Part shown: positions 9,238-17,753 of the stretch, one piece after another
Layout: every line of letters starts with the position of its first letter
Position numbering within the stretch: the stretch's first letter is position 1
Assembly (NCBI RefSeq): GCF_900115955.1
Contig: NZ_FOYL01000001.1
Span: forward strand, 310,001 to 374,000
DNA: 64,000 nt
Origin: Lentzea waywayandensis
GTDB lineage: Bacteria > Actinomycetota > Actinomycetes > Mycobacteriales > Pseudonocardiaceae
Reading direction: 5' to 3'
Notes under the pieces: model-generated
The model's input: the letters and a program-made list of their open reading frames with translations, nothing else
Told to the model about the DNA's origin: nothing
Database searches by the model: none
Position numbers and translations under genes: made by a program

Positions 9238-10016
9238 GCCTGCTGACGGTCACCTCGGTCCGGCCGGTCACCCCGCGCATGACGCGGATGACGTTCACCG
9301 GACCCGGCCTGCGCGAGATCGGCACCTGGCCGGACCAGCAGCTCAAACTGCTCTTCCCGCGGCCCGGTGGATCGGCGCACGTGTCGGACGCCCCGGACGT
9401 CGGCACCTGGTACCAGGCCTACATGGCGATGCCCGAGTCCGAACGGCCGTGGATGCGCAGCTTCACCGTGCGGTCGCTGATCGACGGCGTGCTGACCGTC
9501 GACTTCGTGCTGCACGGCGACAACGGTCCTGCGTCGAAATGGGCCGCCAACGCACGGGTGGGTGACGTCATCGGCCGGTTCGGGCCATCGCGCGACTACG
9601 CCCGGCCGCTCGGCACCGCGGACCTGCTGGTGTTCGCGGGCGACGAGACGGCGTTGCCCGCGATCGGCTCACTGCTGGAACTGCTGCCTGCTGCCCAGCA
9701 ACGGCTCGTGTTCGTCGAGGTCGCGGATCCGCTGGAGGAACAGGACATCCCCGGCGTGCGGTGGATTCACCGCAGTGCCGGGGAGAACCTGGTCTCGGTG
9801 GTGACGGCGGCCGAGGTGCCGTCGCCGGCGTGGGTGTGGCTCGGCGCCGAGGCCTCCGCGGTTCGCGCGCTGCGCAGACACTTCGTCGGCCTCGGAGTGT
9901 CCAAGAAGGACATCGAGTTCACCGGCTACTGGCGGCGGACCCTCACCCAGGACGACGCCCCGACCTCCGACGACCTCGCCGAGGCCCAGGAACGGATCGC
10001 CGCACTCAGCGAGTGA
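9234..10016 (+). CDS. Siderophore-interacting protein (ViuB-type FAD reductase)
   Basis: The 260-residue protein has a FAD-binding barrel with the SIP motif RSFTVR and a C-terminal NAD(P)-binding domain (VFAGDETALPAIGSLLELL). The family uses NAD(P)H and flavin to reduce ferric siderophores in the cytoplasm. Here it is coupled by a 4-base overlap to a DrrC-type resistance gene rather than to siderophore genes. A reductive drug-detoxification role is therefore an alternative to iron release. Its last 13 codons and stop lie in copy 1 of a 98-bp tandem duplication; a second copy of the same 3' end follows without a gene body. Confidence 0.85.
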   Translation: MSLLTVTSVRPVTPRMTRMTFTGPGLREIGTWPDQQLKLLFPRPGGSAHVSDAPDVGTWYQAYMAMPESERPWMRSFTVRSLIDGVLTVDFVLHGDNGPASKWAANARVGDVIGRFGPSRDYARPLGTADLLVFAGDETALPAIGSLLELLPAAQQRLVFVEVADPLEEQDIPGVRWIHRSAGENLVSVVTAAEVPSPAWVWLGAEASAVRALRRHFVGLGVSKKDIEFTGYWRRTLTQDDAPTSDDLAEAQERIAALSE

Positions 10017-10182
10017 ACTCCAGCAGGCTGCGCCCACCGGTCACCTGAGTCACGGACTCCAACCGGAGTCCGTGCGCCGAGGCCCAGGAACGGATCGCCG
10101 CACTCAGCGAGTGAACTCCAGCAGGCTGCGCCCACCGGTCACCTGAGTCACGGACTCCAACCGGAGTCCGTGCGCCGAGGCC
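9977..10182. repeat. 98-bp tandem duplication spanning two convergent 3' ends
   Basis: Bases 9977-10074 are repeated exactly at 10075-10172, and a further 10 bases (CGCCGAGGCC) match at 10173-10182. The unit holds the 3' end of the flavoreductase gene on the plus strand and of the methyltransferase gene on the minus strand. One functional stop lies in each copy. Without the duplication the two genes would overlap tail to tail by about 11 bases. The 10-base CGCCGAGGCC at each boundary suggests slippage or recombination between microhomologies. Confidence 0.95.
10051..10074. terminator. Perfect 10-bp hairpin in the duplicated unit
   Basis: CACGGACTCC, loop AACC, then GGAGTCCGTG form a perfect stem. 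In duplication copy 1 it is intergenic between convergent genes and could end transcription from both sides. The identical hairpin in copy 2 (10149-10172) lies inside the methyltransferase coding sequence. There is no T-run on either strand. Confidence 0.5.
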
Positions 10183-11069
10183 AGCCGTTCGAAGTCGTGG
10201 AGCCCTCGGTCACGCCCACCGAAGTGCACAAGCATGACCAGGTCGAACTCCGTGCTCTCACCGAGGGACTCCACGACGAGAACCCGTTGCCCCGCCTCGG
10301 CGCACCGGGCCAGGATCCGATGCGCCTGCTCGTCGTCCCAGTCGTGCAGGATGTCGAACAGCAGGCAGGCGTCGCCGGTCGGCAGGGGATCGAAGAAGCT
10401 GCCGCCGGTCACCTCCGTCCGGCCTTCGAGGCCACGCTCGCGGAACAGTTCGCGCGCACCCGCCGCGCTGTCTTCAAGATCGACCAGGTGGCCGCGCATG
10501 TCCGGGTTCGCGGCAAGAATCGCGGCGAGCAGGCTCCCGTGGCCGCCACCCACGTCGACGAGCGTGCCGAACCGCGACCAGTCGAAGTTCTCGACGACCT
10601 GCGGGATCCAGCCGCTCATCCGGTTGTTCATCTGCTGGTCGAAGGCCTCGCGCAGGTGCGGCTGCTCGGTCAGGTCGGTCCAGAAGTCCTGGCCGTAGCG
10701 CACCGGGTAGGCCGGTTCGCCGGTGCGGACGCTGTGGATCAGGTCGATGAACGCCAGATCGGCGCGTCCGGCGGCGGAGTCGTGGTGCAGCAGGTTGTTC
10801 AGGCCGTTGCCCGCACCGGCGCCGAGGAGCGCGCCGAAGTCCGTGGTGCGGTAGCCGGCGTCTGTCAGTTCGGCCACACCGAGGGTCGTCAGGTGGGCCA
10901 GGAGCAGGTCGAGCGCGAGCGGGTCGACCTTGAGTTCGGATGCGAGTTCCTGGGCTGTGGCGGGGTTGTCACGCAGGCGGTCCGGCAGTCCCAGGGTCAC
11001 GGCGACCCGGAGCGCCATCGGCGTGATCAGCCCGGACATCTGTCGAAGCCGTTGTACGTCGGTGTCCAC
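10104..11069 (-). CDS. SAM-dependent O-methyltransferase (acetylserotonin/hydroxyneurosporene type)
   Basis: The 321-residue protein has the family's N-terminal winged-helix dimerisation domain (GLITPMALRVAVTLGLPDRL). The Rossmann SAM domain follows with VDVGGGHGSLL (motif I), HLVDLED (motif II) and LFDILHDWDDEQ around the usual catalytic His. Members methylate phenolic or enolic hydroxyls, mostly in polyketide and aromatic natural products. The frame is open to a GTG at 11114, but homologous N-termini and the weak AGGG before GTG 11069 favour the shorter form. The last codons lie in copy 2 of the 98-bp duplication. The substrate is unknown. Confidence 0.8.
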   Translation of the reverse strand: MDTDVQRLRQMSGLITPMALRVAVTLGLPDRLRDNPATAQELASELKVDPLALDLLLAHLTTLGVAELTDAGYRTTDFGALLGAGAGNGLNNLLHHDSAAGRADLAFIDLIHSVRTGEPAYPVRYGQDFWTDLTEQPHLREAFDQQMNNRMSGWIPQVVENFDWSRFGTLVDVGGGHGSLLAAILAANPDMRGHLVDLEDSAAGARELFRERGLEGRTEVTGGSFFDPLPTGDACLLFDILHDWDDEQAHRILARCAEAGQRVLVVESLGESTEFDLVMLVHFGGRDRGLHDFERLASAHGLRLESVTQVTGGRSLLEFTR

Positions 11070-11107
11070 GTGGATCCACCCTGCCACCGCGCGCAACTTA
11101 ATTTCGG

Positions 11108-11131
11108 TCAACACTGAAGCAATAGTGTTGA
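11108..11131. promoter_or_regulatory. 8-bp dyad between divergent methyltransferase and ABC importer genes
   Basis: TCAACACT (11108-11115) and AGTGTTGA (11124-11131) form a perfect inverted repeat with an 8-base spacer. It sits 39 bases before the methyltransferase start and about 100 bases before the importer's first gene, an expected place for an operator serving both. No regulator gene is adjacent. Confidence 0.45.
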
Positions 11132-11229
11132 AGGATTCTCACTCAGTGGACGTGGCAGACGCGCTCACTCGATCGGCTTACTGTGCGCCGCGACAGATCA
11201 TCATCACGCCCGAGAAGCAGGTCACGCAG

Positions 11230-12144
11230 TTGTCCACTCCCGTCGCGCGGTCCGTGCCCGCCGCGATCAGATCGGTGCTCGCCCGCGATCGCTGGGCGCT
11301 CGCCGGCACCGTCACCGTCGTGGTGATCGGTCTGGTCGCGATCTTCGCGGACGTCCTCACCGCCATCGAGGGCCACGACCCGTACACCTACGACGCCACC
11401 GCGCTGGCCCCGGAAAGCGGGCTGCCCGCGGGGTCGTTCGGCGGGGTGAGCGGCGAGCACTGGTTCGGCGTCGAGCCGCTGACCGGCCGGGACCTGTTCG
11501 CGATCGTCGTGCACGGCGCGCGGACGTCGTTCCTGATCGGGTTCGCGGCCACGCTGGTGTCGATCGGGCTCGGGGTGCTGATCGGCGCCGCCGCCGGGTA
11601 CCTGGGCGGCTGGATCGACCGGGTGATCACCTGGAGCGCCGACGTCTTCCTCGGGTTCCCGTACCTGGTGTTCATGATCGCGATCGGCGCGGTGGTGCCC
11701 GTCGAGTTCCCGCGGGCGCTGCTGCTGATCGTGGTGATCGGGTTCTTCGGCTGGCCGTCGACCGCGCGGATCGTGCGCGCCCAAGTGCTCACGTTGAAGG
11801 AACGCAACTTCGTGAAGGCCGCCCGCGTGCTCGGCGCCTCGCCGTGGCAGGTGTTCCGCACCGAGCTCCTGCCGAACCTCTGGGGTCCGGTGCTGGTCAT
11901 GGCAACGTTGTCGGTGCCCGGCAAGATCGGGCTGGAGGCGGCGCTGTCGTTCCTCGGCGTCGGGGTGCTGCCGCCCACGCCGAGCTGGGGCCGGTCCATC
12001 AGCGCCGCGATCGACTGGGTCCGGGTCGACCCCGCCTACCTGCTGTTCCCCGGCCTCGCGCTGTTCGCCGTCACCTGGGGGTTCAACGCGCTGGGCGACG
12101 GGCTGCGGGACGCGCTCGACCCGAGATCGGTGACCCGCCGATGA
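11230..12144 (+). CDS. ABC importer permease, DppC/OppC type
   Basis: The 304-residue inner-membrane protein has a cytoplasmic N-terminus, a first membrane helix (ALAGTVTVVVIGLVAIFADVL) and about five more. The EAA loop ERNFVKAARVLGASPWQVFRTELLPN contacts the ATPase. It belongs to the peptide/nickel/opine transporter family. The start is uncertain: the TTG at 11230 gives the typical length, while in-frame GTGs further up (11146, 11152) would add an unusual leader. The stop overlaps the next permease start (ATGA). The order C-permease, B-permease, binding protein, fused ATPase is a compact importer operon. Confidence 0.85.
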   Translation: MSTPVARSVPAAIRSVLARDRWALAGTVTVVVIGLVAIFADVLTAIEGHDPYTYDATALAPESGLPAGSFGGVSGEHWFGVEPLTGRDLFAIVVHGARTSFLIGFAATLVSIGLGVLIGAAAGYLGGWIDRVITWSADVFLGFPYLVFMIAIGAVVPVEFPRALLLIVVIGFFGWPSTARIVRAQVLTLKERNFVKAARVLGASPWQVFRTELLPNLWGPVLVMATLSVPGKIGLEAALSFLGVGVLPPTPSWGRSISAAIDWVRVDPAYLLFPGLALFAVTWGFNALGDGLRDALDPRSVTRR

Positions 12145-13136
12145 CCACCCTCAGGTATGCGCTGACTCGACTCGGCGGCATGGTGCTCGTGCTGCTGATC
12201 GTCGCCTTCTGCACGTTCGTCGTGTTCTACCTGGTGCCCTCGGACCCGGCGCTGCTGGCGTGCGGCAAGCCGTGCACGCCGGAGAACCTCGCGCTGGCGC
12301 GGGAGTTCATGGGCTTCGACGAACCCTGGTGGCAGCAGTTCCTCACGTTCCTCGGCGGCATCTTCACCGGCCGCACGTTCGGCGCCGGCGCGACGGCGAT
12401 CCACTGCGCCGCACCGTGCTTCGGCTACTCGTTCCGGCAGAACGCCGACGTGCTGGAGCTGATCGGCGACCGGCTGCCGGTGACGTTCTCGCTCGCGATC
12501 GGCGCCGCCGTGCTGTGGGTCGGTGTGGGCGTCGCGATCGGCGTGTACGCCGCGCTGCGCAAGGACTCCTGGTTCGACCGGGCCGCGCTGGCGGGATCGG
12601 TGATCGGCGTGTCCGCGCCGGTGTACCTGGTGGGGCTGCTCGGGATCCTCGTGCTCGGGTTCCAGCTGAACGTGGTGCCGGTCGGCAACTACACCGCGTT
12701 CACGGAGGACCCGGTGCGCTGGGCATGGGGGCTGGTGCTGCCGTGGAGCGTGCTCGCGTTCGCGCACGGCGCCCACTACGTGAAGCTCACCCGCACGCAG
12801 ATGCTCGAGACGATGAGCGAGGACTTCATCCGCACCGCACGGGCCAAGGGCGTGCCGGAGCGGACCGTCGTCGGCAAACACGCGCTGCGCAACGTGTTGC
12901 TGCCCGTCGTGACGCTGACCGGCATCGAGTTCGGGTCGCTGCTCGGCGGTGCCGTGATCACCGAGCGGGTGTTCAGCCTGCCGGGCCTGGGCGGCCTGCT
13001 GATCGAGGCCGTGCACGCCCGCGACCTGCCGACCCTGCTCGGCTGCACCTTGTTCGCAGGTTTTCTCGTTGTCGTCGCCAACGCCGTCGTCGACCTGTCC
13101 TACGGCGTGCTCGATCCCCGAGCACGGCTCACCTGA
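12141..13136 (+). CDS. ABC importer permease, DppB/OppB type
   Basis: The 331-residue inner-membrane protein starts with a helix (GGMVLVLLIVAFCTFVVFYLVPSDPA). It has the EAA loop EDFIRTARAKGVPERTVVGKHALRN followed by the B-subunit signature GGAVITERVFSLPGLG. A Cys-containing external loop of about 60 residues (CGKPCTPENL to CAAPCFGYSF) lies between helices 1 and 2. It pairs with the upstream DppC-type permease to form the channel. The ATG overlaps the previous stop by 4 bases. The binding-protein gene follows 14 bases later. Confidence 0.88.
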   Translation: MTTLRYALTRLGGMVLVLLIVAFCTFVVFYLVPSDPALLACGKPCTPENLALAREFMGFDEPWWQQFLTFLGGIFTGRTFGAGATAIHCAAPCFGYSFRQNADVLELIGDRLPVTFSLAIGAAVLWVGVGVAIGVYAALRKDSWFDRAALAGSVIGVSAPVYLVGLLGILVLGFQLNVVPVGNYTAFTEDPVRWAWGLVLPWSVLAFAHGAHYVKLTRTQMLETMSEDFIRTARAKGVPERTVVGKHALRNVLLPVVTLTGIEFGSLLGGAVITERVFSLPGLGGLLIEAVHARDLPTLLGCTLFAGFLVVVANAVVDLSYGVLDPRARLT

Positions 13137-13150
13137 GGGAGGAAAGTCCG

Positions 13151-14821
13151 TTGTCCAGCAAGAAACTTCTTGCGATCGTGCTCGCCGGTGCCCTGGGGGT
13201 CTCGGCGTGTGGCGCGAACGATCAGAAGCCCTCCGGTGACACCGCGGTCAAGCCCGGGAAGGGCGGCACGCTGCGCATCCTGTCCGAGTCGCGCACGCTC
13301 AACCTCGACCCCGCCAAGTCCCAGAGCCTCGCGATCACCTCGCTCGGTCTCGTGCACCGCAGACTGACCGGCTGGCAGAACGCCGTCGGCCAGCCCGCGA
13401 AGGTCGTGCCCGACCTGTCTGACACGGGCAAGACGTCCGACGGCGGCAAGACCTGGACGTTCGTGCTGCAGGACGGCCTGAAGTTCAGCGACGGCACGCC
13501 AATCACGTCCGCGGACGTGAAGTGGGGCGTCGAGCGCTCGTTCGCACCGGCGTTCGGCGGCGGCCTGGGCTACCACAAGGACCTGCTGGGCGGCGGTGAC
13601 TACAAGGGTCCGTTCGAGGGCAAGGAGCTCGACTCCATCAAGACCCCGGACGAGAAGACCATCGTCTTCACGCTGACCCGCCCGTACGGCGACTGGCCGT
13701 GGATCGCCTCCACGCCCGCGTTCGCACCGGTGCCGAAGGGCAAGGGCGCCGAGGCCGACTACCACGAGCACGCCGTCGCGTCCGGCCCGTACCAGGTCGA
13801 GACCTACACCAAGGGCGTCGAGGTCAAGCTCAAGCGCAACACCAACTGGGAGCCCGCGAAGGACCAGGTCCGCGCCGGCCTGCCCGACGCCGTGGTGTTC
13901 CAGCTGGGCCAGGAGGCCTCGGTCGTCTCGCAGCGCCTCGCCGCCGACTCCGGCGACGACCAGACGGCGTTCGCCTCGTCGTTCGTCTCCCCCGCCCAGC
14001 TCGCGCAGCTGCAGGGCAACCCGTCCGCGAAGTCCCGCGTGGTGACGTCGAAGTCGGGCGCGGTCGCGTTCCTCTCGCTCAACACGCAGAAGGCGCCGCT
14101 GAACAACGTCAAGGTGCGCCAGGCGTTCCAGTACGCGGTGAACAAGGCCGCCTACCAGGTGGCGTCGGCCGGCACGGCGGCGCTGGCCGGTGACACCGCC
14201 TCCACGTTGATCACCCAGGGCATCGAGGGCCGCGAGCAGTTCGACCTCTACCCCTCGAAGCCCGAGGGCGACCCGGACAAGGCCAAGGCGCTGCTCGCCG
14301 AGGCCGGTTTCCCGAACGGTCTCGAGAACCTGTCGCTGGTGCTGAACAAGTCCAACAACCAGACCGACAAGGCCGAGGCGATCCAGGCCGCGCTGGCCCG
14401 CGCGAACATCAAGGTCACCATCCGGTCGCTGGAGGCCGACGCGTTCGAGACCGAGACGAACCTCTCGGACAACCCCACGTACGACCTGATCCTGTCGTCG
14501 TGGCAGCCGGACTTCCCCAGCGCGAACTCGAACATCCAGCCGCTGTTCGCGACCTCGGAGATCGGCAAGGGCGGCTACAACACCTCGCGCTACTCCAACC
14601 CCGAGGTGGACAGGCTGATCGAGGAGGCGCAGTCCACTGTGGACCCGGCGGAGGCCGGTAAGAAGTGGGCGGCGATCGACAAGTTGATCCTGCAGGACTC
14701 GCCGGTCGTGCCGCTGATCTACACCCGCAACTCGTTCATCCGCGGCTCGAAGGTCGGCAACTTCTACATCGCCGACTTCCCCGCCTACCCGAACTACCTC
14801 CAGGTCGGTATCACGAAGTGA
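13151..14821 (+). CDS. Extracellular solute-binding lipoprotein, family 5
   Basis: The 556-residue protein has a lipoprotein signal (lipobox LGVSAC, then Cys) and the SBP_bac_5 fold. Typical stretches are SDGTPITSADVKWGVERS and, near the end, the PVVPLIYTRNSFIRG region. It would be anchored outside the cell and deliver ligand to the two upstream permeases. The TTG start at 13151 is preceded by GGAGGAAA. The stop overlaps the ATPase start (GTGA). Family 5 proteins bind peptides, nickel, opines or oligosaccharides; coupling to an alditol oxidase hints at a sugar or polyol ligand, which is inference. Confidence 0.88.
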   Translation: MSSKKLLAIVLAGALGVSACGANDQKPSGDTAVKPGKGGTLRILSESRTLNLDPAKSQSLAITSLGLVHRRLTGWQNAVGQPAKVVPDLSDTGKTSDGGKTWTFVLQDGLKFSDGTPITSADVKWGVERSFAPAFGGGLGYHKDLLGGGDYKGPFEGKELDSIKTPDEKTIVFTLTRPYGDWPWIASTPAFAPVPKGKGAEADYHEHAVASGPYQVETYTKGVEVKLKRNTNWEPAKDQVRAGLPDAVVFQLGQEASVVSQRLAADSGDDQTAFASSFVSPAQLAQLQGNPSAKSRVVTSKSGAVAFLSLNTQKAPLNNVKVRQAFQYAVNKAAYQVASAGTAALAGDTASTLITQGIEGREQFDLYPSKPEGDPDKAKALLAEAGFPNGLENLSLVLNKSNNQTDKAEAIQAALARANIKVTIRSLEADAFETETNLSDNPTYDLILSSWQPDFPSANSNIQPLFATSEIGKGGYNTSRYSNPEVDRLIEEAQSTVDPAEAGKKWAAIDKLILQDSPVVPLIYTRNSFIRGSKVGNFYIADFPAYPNYLQVGITK

Positions 14822-16557
14822 GTGCGCTGCTGTCCGTCGAGGACGTCTCGGTGGACTTCGGCTCGGGCTCCCCGGCGGTCAGCGAGGTCTCGTTCTCGCT
14901 GACCGCCGGGGAGGTCCTCGCCGTCGTCGGCGAGTCCGGTTCCGGCAAGACCGTGACCGCGATGTCGTTGCTCGGGCTCCTGCCTCCCACTGCGACGGTG
15001 TCCGGCCACGCGGTCCTGAACGGGCGCGACCTGTACTCGTTGAACGCCAACGAACTGCGGGAGGTGCGGGGCAACGAGGCCGGCATGGTGTTCCAGGAAC
15101 CCATGAGCGCCCTCAACCCGGTCTTCACCATCGGCAGCCAGATCGTGGAGGCCGTGCGGGTGCACCGCGCGGTCTCACGGGCCAAGGCTCGCGCGCGGGC
15201 GGTGGAGCTGTTGCGGCTCGTCGGACTGCCCGAGGAGCGGTTCAAGGCCTATCCGCACGAGATGTCCGGCGGCCAGCTGCAACGCGTGGTGATCGCGATG
15301 GCGGTGGCGAACGAGCCGTCGTTGCTGATCGCCGACGAACCGACGACCGCGCTGGACGTGACCGTGCAGGCCGAGATCCTCGGGCTGCTGCGGGACCTGC
15401 GCGACCGGCTCGGGGTCGCGATCCTGCTGATCACGCACGACATGGGCGTGGTCGCGGACCTGGCGGACCGGGTCGTCGTGATGAACGCCGGACGGGTCGT
15501 GGAGACCGGGACCGTGCGGCAGGTCTTTCGGGCGCCTGCGGAGAAGTACACGCGGACGTTGCTCGACTCGGTGCTGCGGCTGGACTCGCGGGAGCTGGGG
15601 AGGCGCGACACGGCAGAACCGGCGCCACCACCGGACACGCGAGAACCGGGGACACACGACACAGCAGAACCAGCGCCACCACCGGACACGCGAGAACCGG
15701 GGACACACGACACAGCAGAACCAGCGCCACCACCGGACACGCGAGAGCCGGAGACACGCGACACGGCAGAACCGGCGCCACCACCGGACTCCGCCCCCAC
15801 TGGCCCACCCCGCTCCACCACCGAACCAGTTCTCCTCCTCTCCGGCGCGTCCGTCACCTACGGCAAGTTCCGCGCCGTCTCCGACGTCTCCCTCACCATC
15901 GGTCAAGGCGAAACCCTCGGCCTGGTCGGCGAGTCGGGGTCGGGCAAGTCCTCCCTCGCCGGCGCCATCACCGGCCTCACCCGCTACACCGGGCGGATCA
16001 CCGTGGCGGGCAAGGAGGTCTCGGCGCTGCGCAAGGGCGACCGCGGCCGCATCGGGCTGGTGTTCCAGGACCCGCTGTCGTCGCTGAACCCGCGCGCCAC
16101 GATCGCCAGGTCGATCGCGCAACCGCTCCTGCTGCACACGTCGTTGCGCGGCAGGGAACTGGCCGCGAAGGTCGACTCGCTGCTCGACGCCGTGCAGCTC
16201 TCGGCCTCCCTGCGGGACCGCTACCCGCACGAACTGTCCGGCGGTCAACGGCAGCGGGTCGGCATCGCCCGTGCCATCGCGCTTGATCCGGACCTGCTGA
16301 TCGCCGACGAACCGACGTCGGCGCTGGACGTGACGGTGCAGGCGCGCGTCCTGGACCTGGTCCGGTCGTTGCAGCGCGACCTGCGGTTCGCGTGCCTGTT
16401 CATCAGCCACGACCTGGCCGTCGTGCAGCACCTCGCCGACCGGGTCGCGGTGCTGCACCTGGGCCGTGTGGTCGAGGAGGGCACGTCGGTGTTCGCCGCG
16501 CCGCAGGATCCCTACACCCGACGATTGCTGGCGTCGGCGCTTACCGTGTCTGTATGA
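14818..16557 (+). CDS. Fused DppD-DppF ATPase with a repetitive linker
   Basis: Two complete ABC ATPases lie in one 579-residue chain. The first has Walker A GESGSGKT, signature MSGGQLQR and DEPTTALD; the second has [16 protein letters not shown] and DEPTSALD. They energise the upstream permeases. The halves are joined by a hydrophilic linker (about residues 262-325) built from a 17-residue unit [17 protein letters not shown] repeated three times after a partial copy, encoded by a 51-base tandem repeat. The stop overlaps the alditol oxidase ATG (ATGA), so oxidase translation is coupled to the importer. Confidence 0.9.
   Translation: MSALLSVEDVSVDFGSGSPAVSEVSFSLTAGEVLAVVGESGSGKTVTAMSLLGLLPPTATVSGHAVLNGRDLYSLNANELREVRGNEAGMVFQEPMSALNPVFTIGSQIVEAVRVHRAVSRAKARARAVELLRLVGLPEERFKAYPHEMSGGQLQRVVIAMAVANEPSLLIADEPTTALDVTVQAEILGLLRDLRDRLGVAILLITHDMGVVADLADRVVVMNAGRVVETGTVRQVFRAPAEKYTRTLLDSVLRLDSRELGRRDTAEPAPPPDTREPGTHDTAEPAPPPDTREPGTHDTAEPAPPPDTREPETRDTAEPAPPPDSAPTGPPRSTTEPVLLLSGASVTYGKFRAVSDVSLTIGQGETLGLVGESGSGKSSLAGAITGLTRYTGRITVAGKEVSALRKGDRGRIGLVFQDPLSSLNPRATIARSIAQPLLLHTSLRGRELAAKVDSLLDAVQLSASLRDRYPHELSGGQRQRVGIARAIALDPDLLIADEPTSALDVTVQARVLDLVRSLQRDLRFACLFISHDLAVVQHLADRVAVLHLGRVVEEGTSVFAAPQDPYTRRLLASALTVSV
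15606..15788 (+). repeat. 51-bp coding tandem repeat in ATPase linker
   Basis: The segment contains one partial and three near-identical 51-base units encoding the Asp/Thr/Glu/Pro-rich linker between the two ATPase domains. The middle units differ by few bases, indicating recent expansion. The unit length is a multiple of three, so copy-number change would alter linker length without shifting the frame. Confidence 0.9.
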
Positions 16558-17753
16558 GGACCAACTGGGCTGGCAACGTCACGTTCACCGCGGCCCAGGC
16601 CGTGACCCCGGCCTCGGCCGAAGACCTGCGTGCGCTCGTGCGCGGTTCATCGGCCGTGCACGTCGTCGGTTCGGGACACTCGTTCAGCACGATCGCCGAC
16701 ACGACCGGCACGCTGGTGTCGTTGTCGGCGATGCCGGAGGTCTTCGAGGTGTCCGGCCACACGGTCCGGGTCAGCGCGGGCATGACGCTCGCCGACCTGT
16801 CCGTCCGGCTGGAGGCGGCGGGCCTGGCCCTGCACACGCTGCCGTCGTTGCCGCACATCACCGTGGCCGGCGCGATCGTGACCGCGACCCACGGCTCGGG
16901 TTCCCGCTCGCTGGCCGGTGCCGTGCGGTCCGTCGAGGTGCTGCGCGGTGACGGCTCGGTCGTCGAGCTGACCTCGGCCGGCGCCCCCGTGTCGCTCGGC
17001 GGTCTGGGCGTCATCACGACGGTGACGCTGGACGTGGTGCCGTCGTTCCAGGTCGCGCAGACCGTCTACGAGCACGTCGCCTGGACGACGCTGCTGATCC
17101 AGCTCGAACAGATCTTCGACGGCGCGTACAGCGTGAGCGCGTTCGTCGACTGGCAGGGCGGCGCGACCCTGTGGGTGAAGCACCGCGTCGGCGACGAGGA
17201 GTTCCGCTACCCCGGCCGTCCCGCGTCCGAGCAGGCTCACCCGGTGCCCGGCCAGCCCGGCTCCCGCTGCACGATCCAGGGCGGCGTGCCCGGGCCGTGG
17301 CACGAACGCCTGCCCCACTTCCGCGCCGAGTTCACCCCGTCGGTCGGCGAGGAGCTCCAGACCGAGTACTTCGTCCCCCGCACCCGCGCGGTGACGGCGT
17401 TGCGCGCGCTGGCCGAGATGTCCACGGTGATCTCGCCGCTGGTGCAGGCCTGCGAGATCCGCACGATCAACGGCGAACCGCAGTGGCTCAGCCCCGCCTA
17501 CGACCGGGACAGCCTGGCGATCCACTTCACCTGGGTGCCGAACACCCCGGCCGTGCTGCGGCTGCTGCCTCGTCTGGAGGAGGCGATCGCGCCGCGACCG
17601 CACTGGGGCAAGCTCTTCACCGTGCCACCGGCGCTGCTGGCCGCCCGCTACCCGCAGTGGGACGCCTTCCGGGCGTTGCTCCGCGAGCACGACCCGAAGG
17701 GCGTCTTCCGCAACGACTTCCTGACGACCTACTTCGGGTCCGCTTCCAGCTGA
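16554..17753 (+). CDS. aldO: Alditol (xylitol/sorbitol) oxidase, FAD-linked
   Basis: The 399-residue protein matches the VAO-type alditol oxidases. His42 in VGSGHSF is placed for covalent FAD attachment. The active-site set known from Streptomyces AldO is present: Glu301 and Arg303 (EIR), Thr326 (HFTW) and Lys353 (WGKLF). The enzyme oxidises the terminal hydroxyl of polyols to an aldose, producing hydrogen peroxide. It is translationally coupled to the ABC importer ATPase by ATGA. Its 3' end overlaps the convergent SRPBCC gene by 25 bases. The symbol is assigned on motif agreement. Confidence 0.85.
   Translation: MRTNWAGNVTFTAAQAVTPASAEDLRALVRGSSAVHVVGSGHSFSTIADTTGTLVSLSAMPEVFEVSGHTVRVSAGMTLADLSVRLEAAGLALHTLPSLPHITVAGAIVTATHGSGSRSLAGAVRSVEVLRGDGSVVELTSAGAPVSLGGLGVITTVTLDVVPSFQVAQTVYEHVAWTTLLIQLEQIFDGAYSVSAFVDWQGGATLWVKHRVGDEEFRYPGRPASEQAHPVPGQPGSRCTIQGGVPGPWHERLPHFRAEFTPSVGEELQTEYFVPRTRAVTALRALAEMSTVISPLVQACEIRTINGEPQWLSPAYDRDSLAIHFTWVPNTPAVLRLLPRLEEAIAPRPHWGKLFTVPPALLAARYPQWDAFRALLREHDPKGVFRNDFLTTYFGSASS

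Noticed and set aside
10149-10172. Second hairpin identical to the one at 10051-10074 as another terminator
   Set aside because: It lies within the methyltransferase coding sequence and exists only as part of the 98-bp duplication.
15606-15788. Possible CRISPR array (regularly spaced near-identical units)
   Set aside because: There are no unique spacers; the units are contiguous, 51 bases long, in frame, and inside an ATPase gene.
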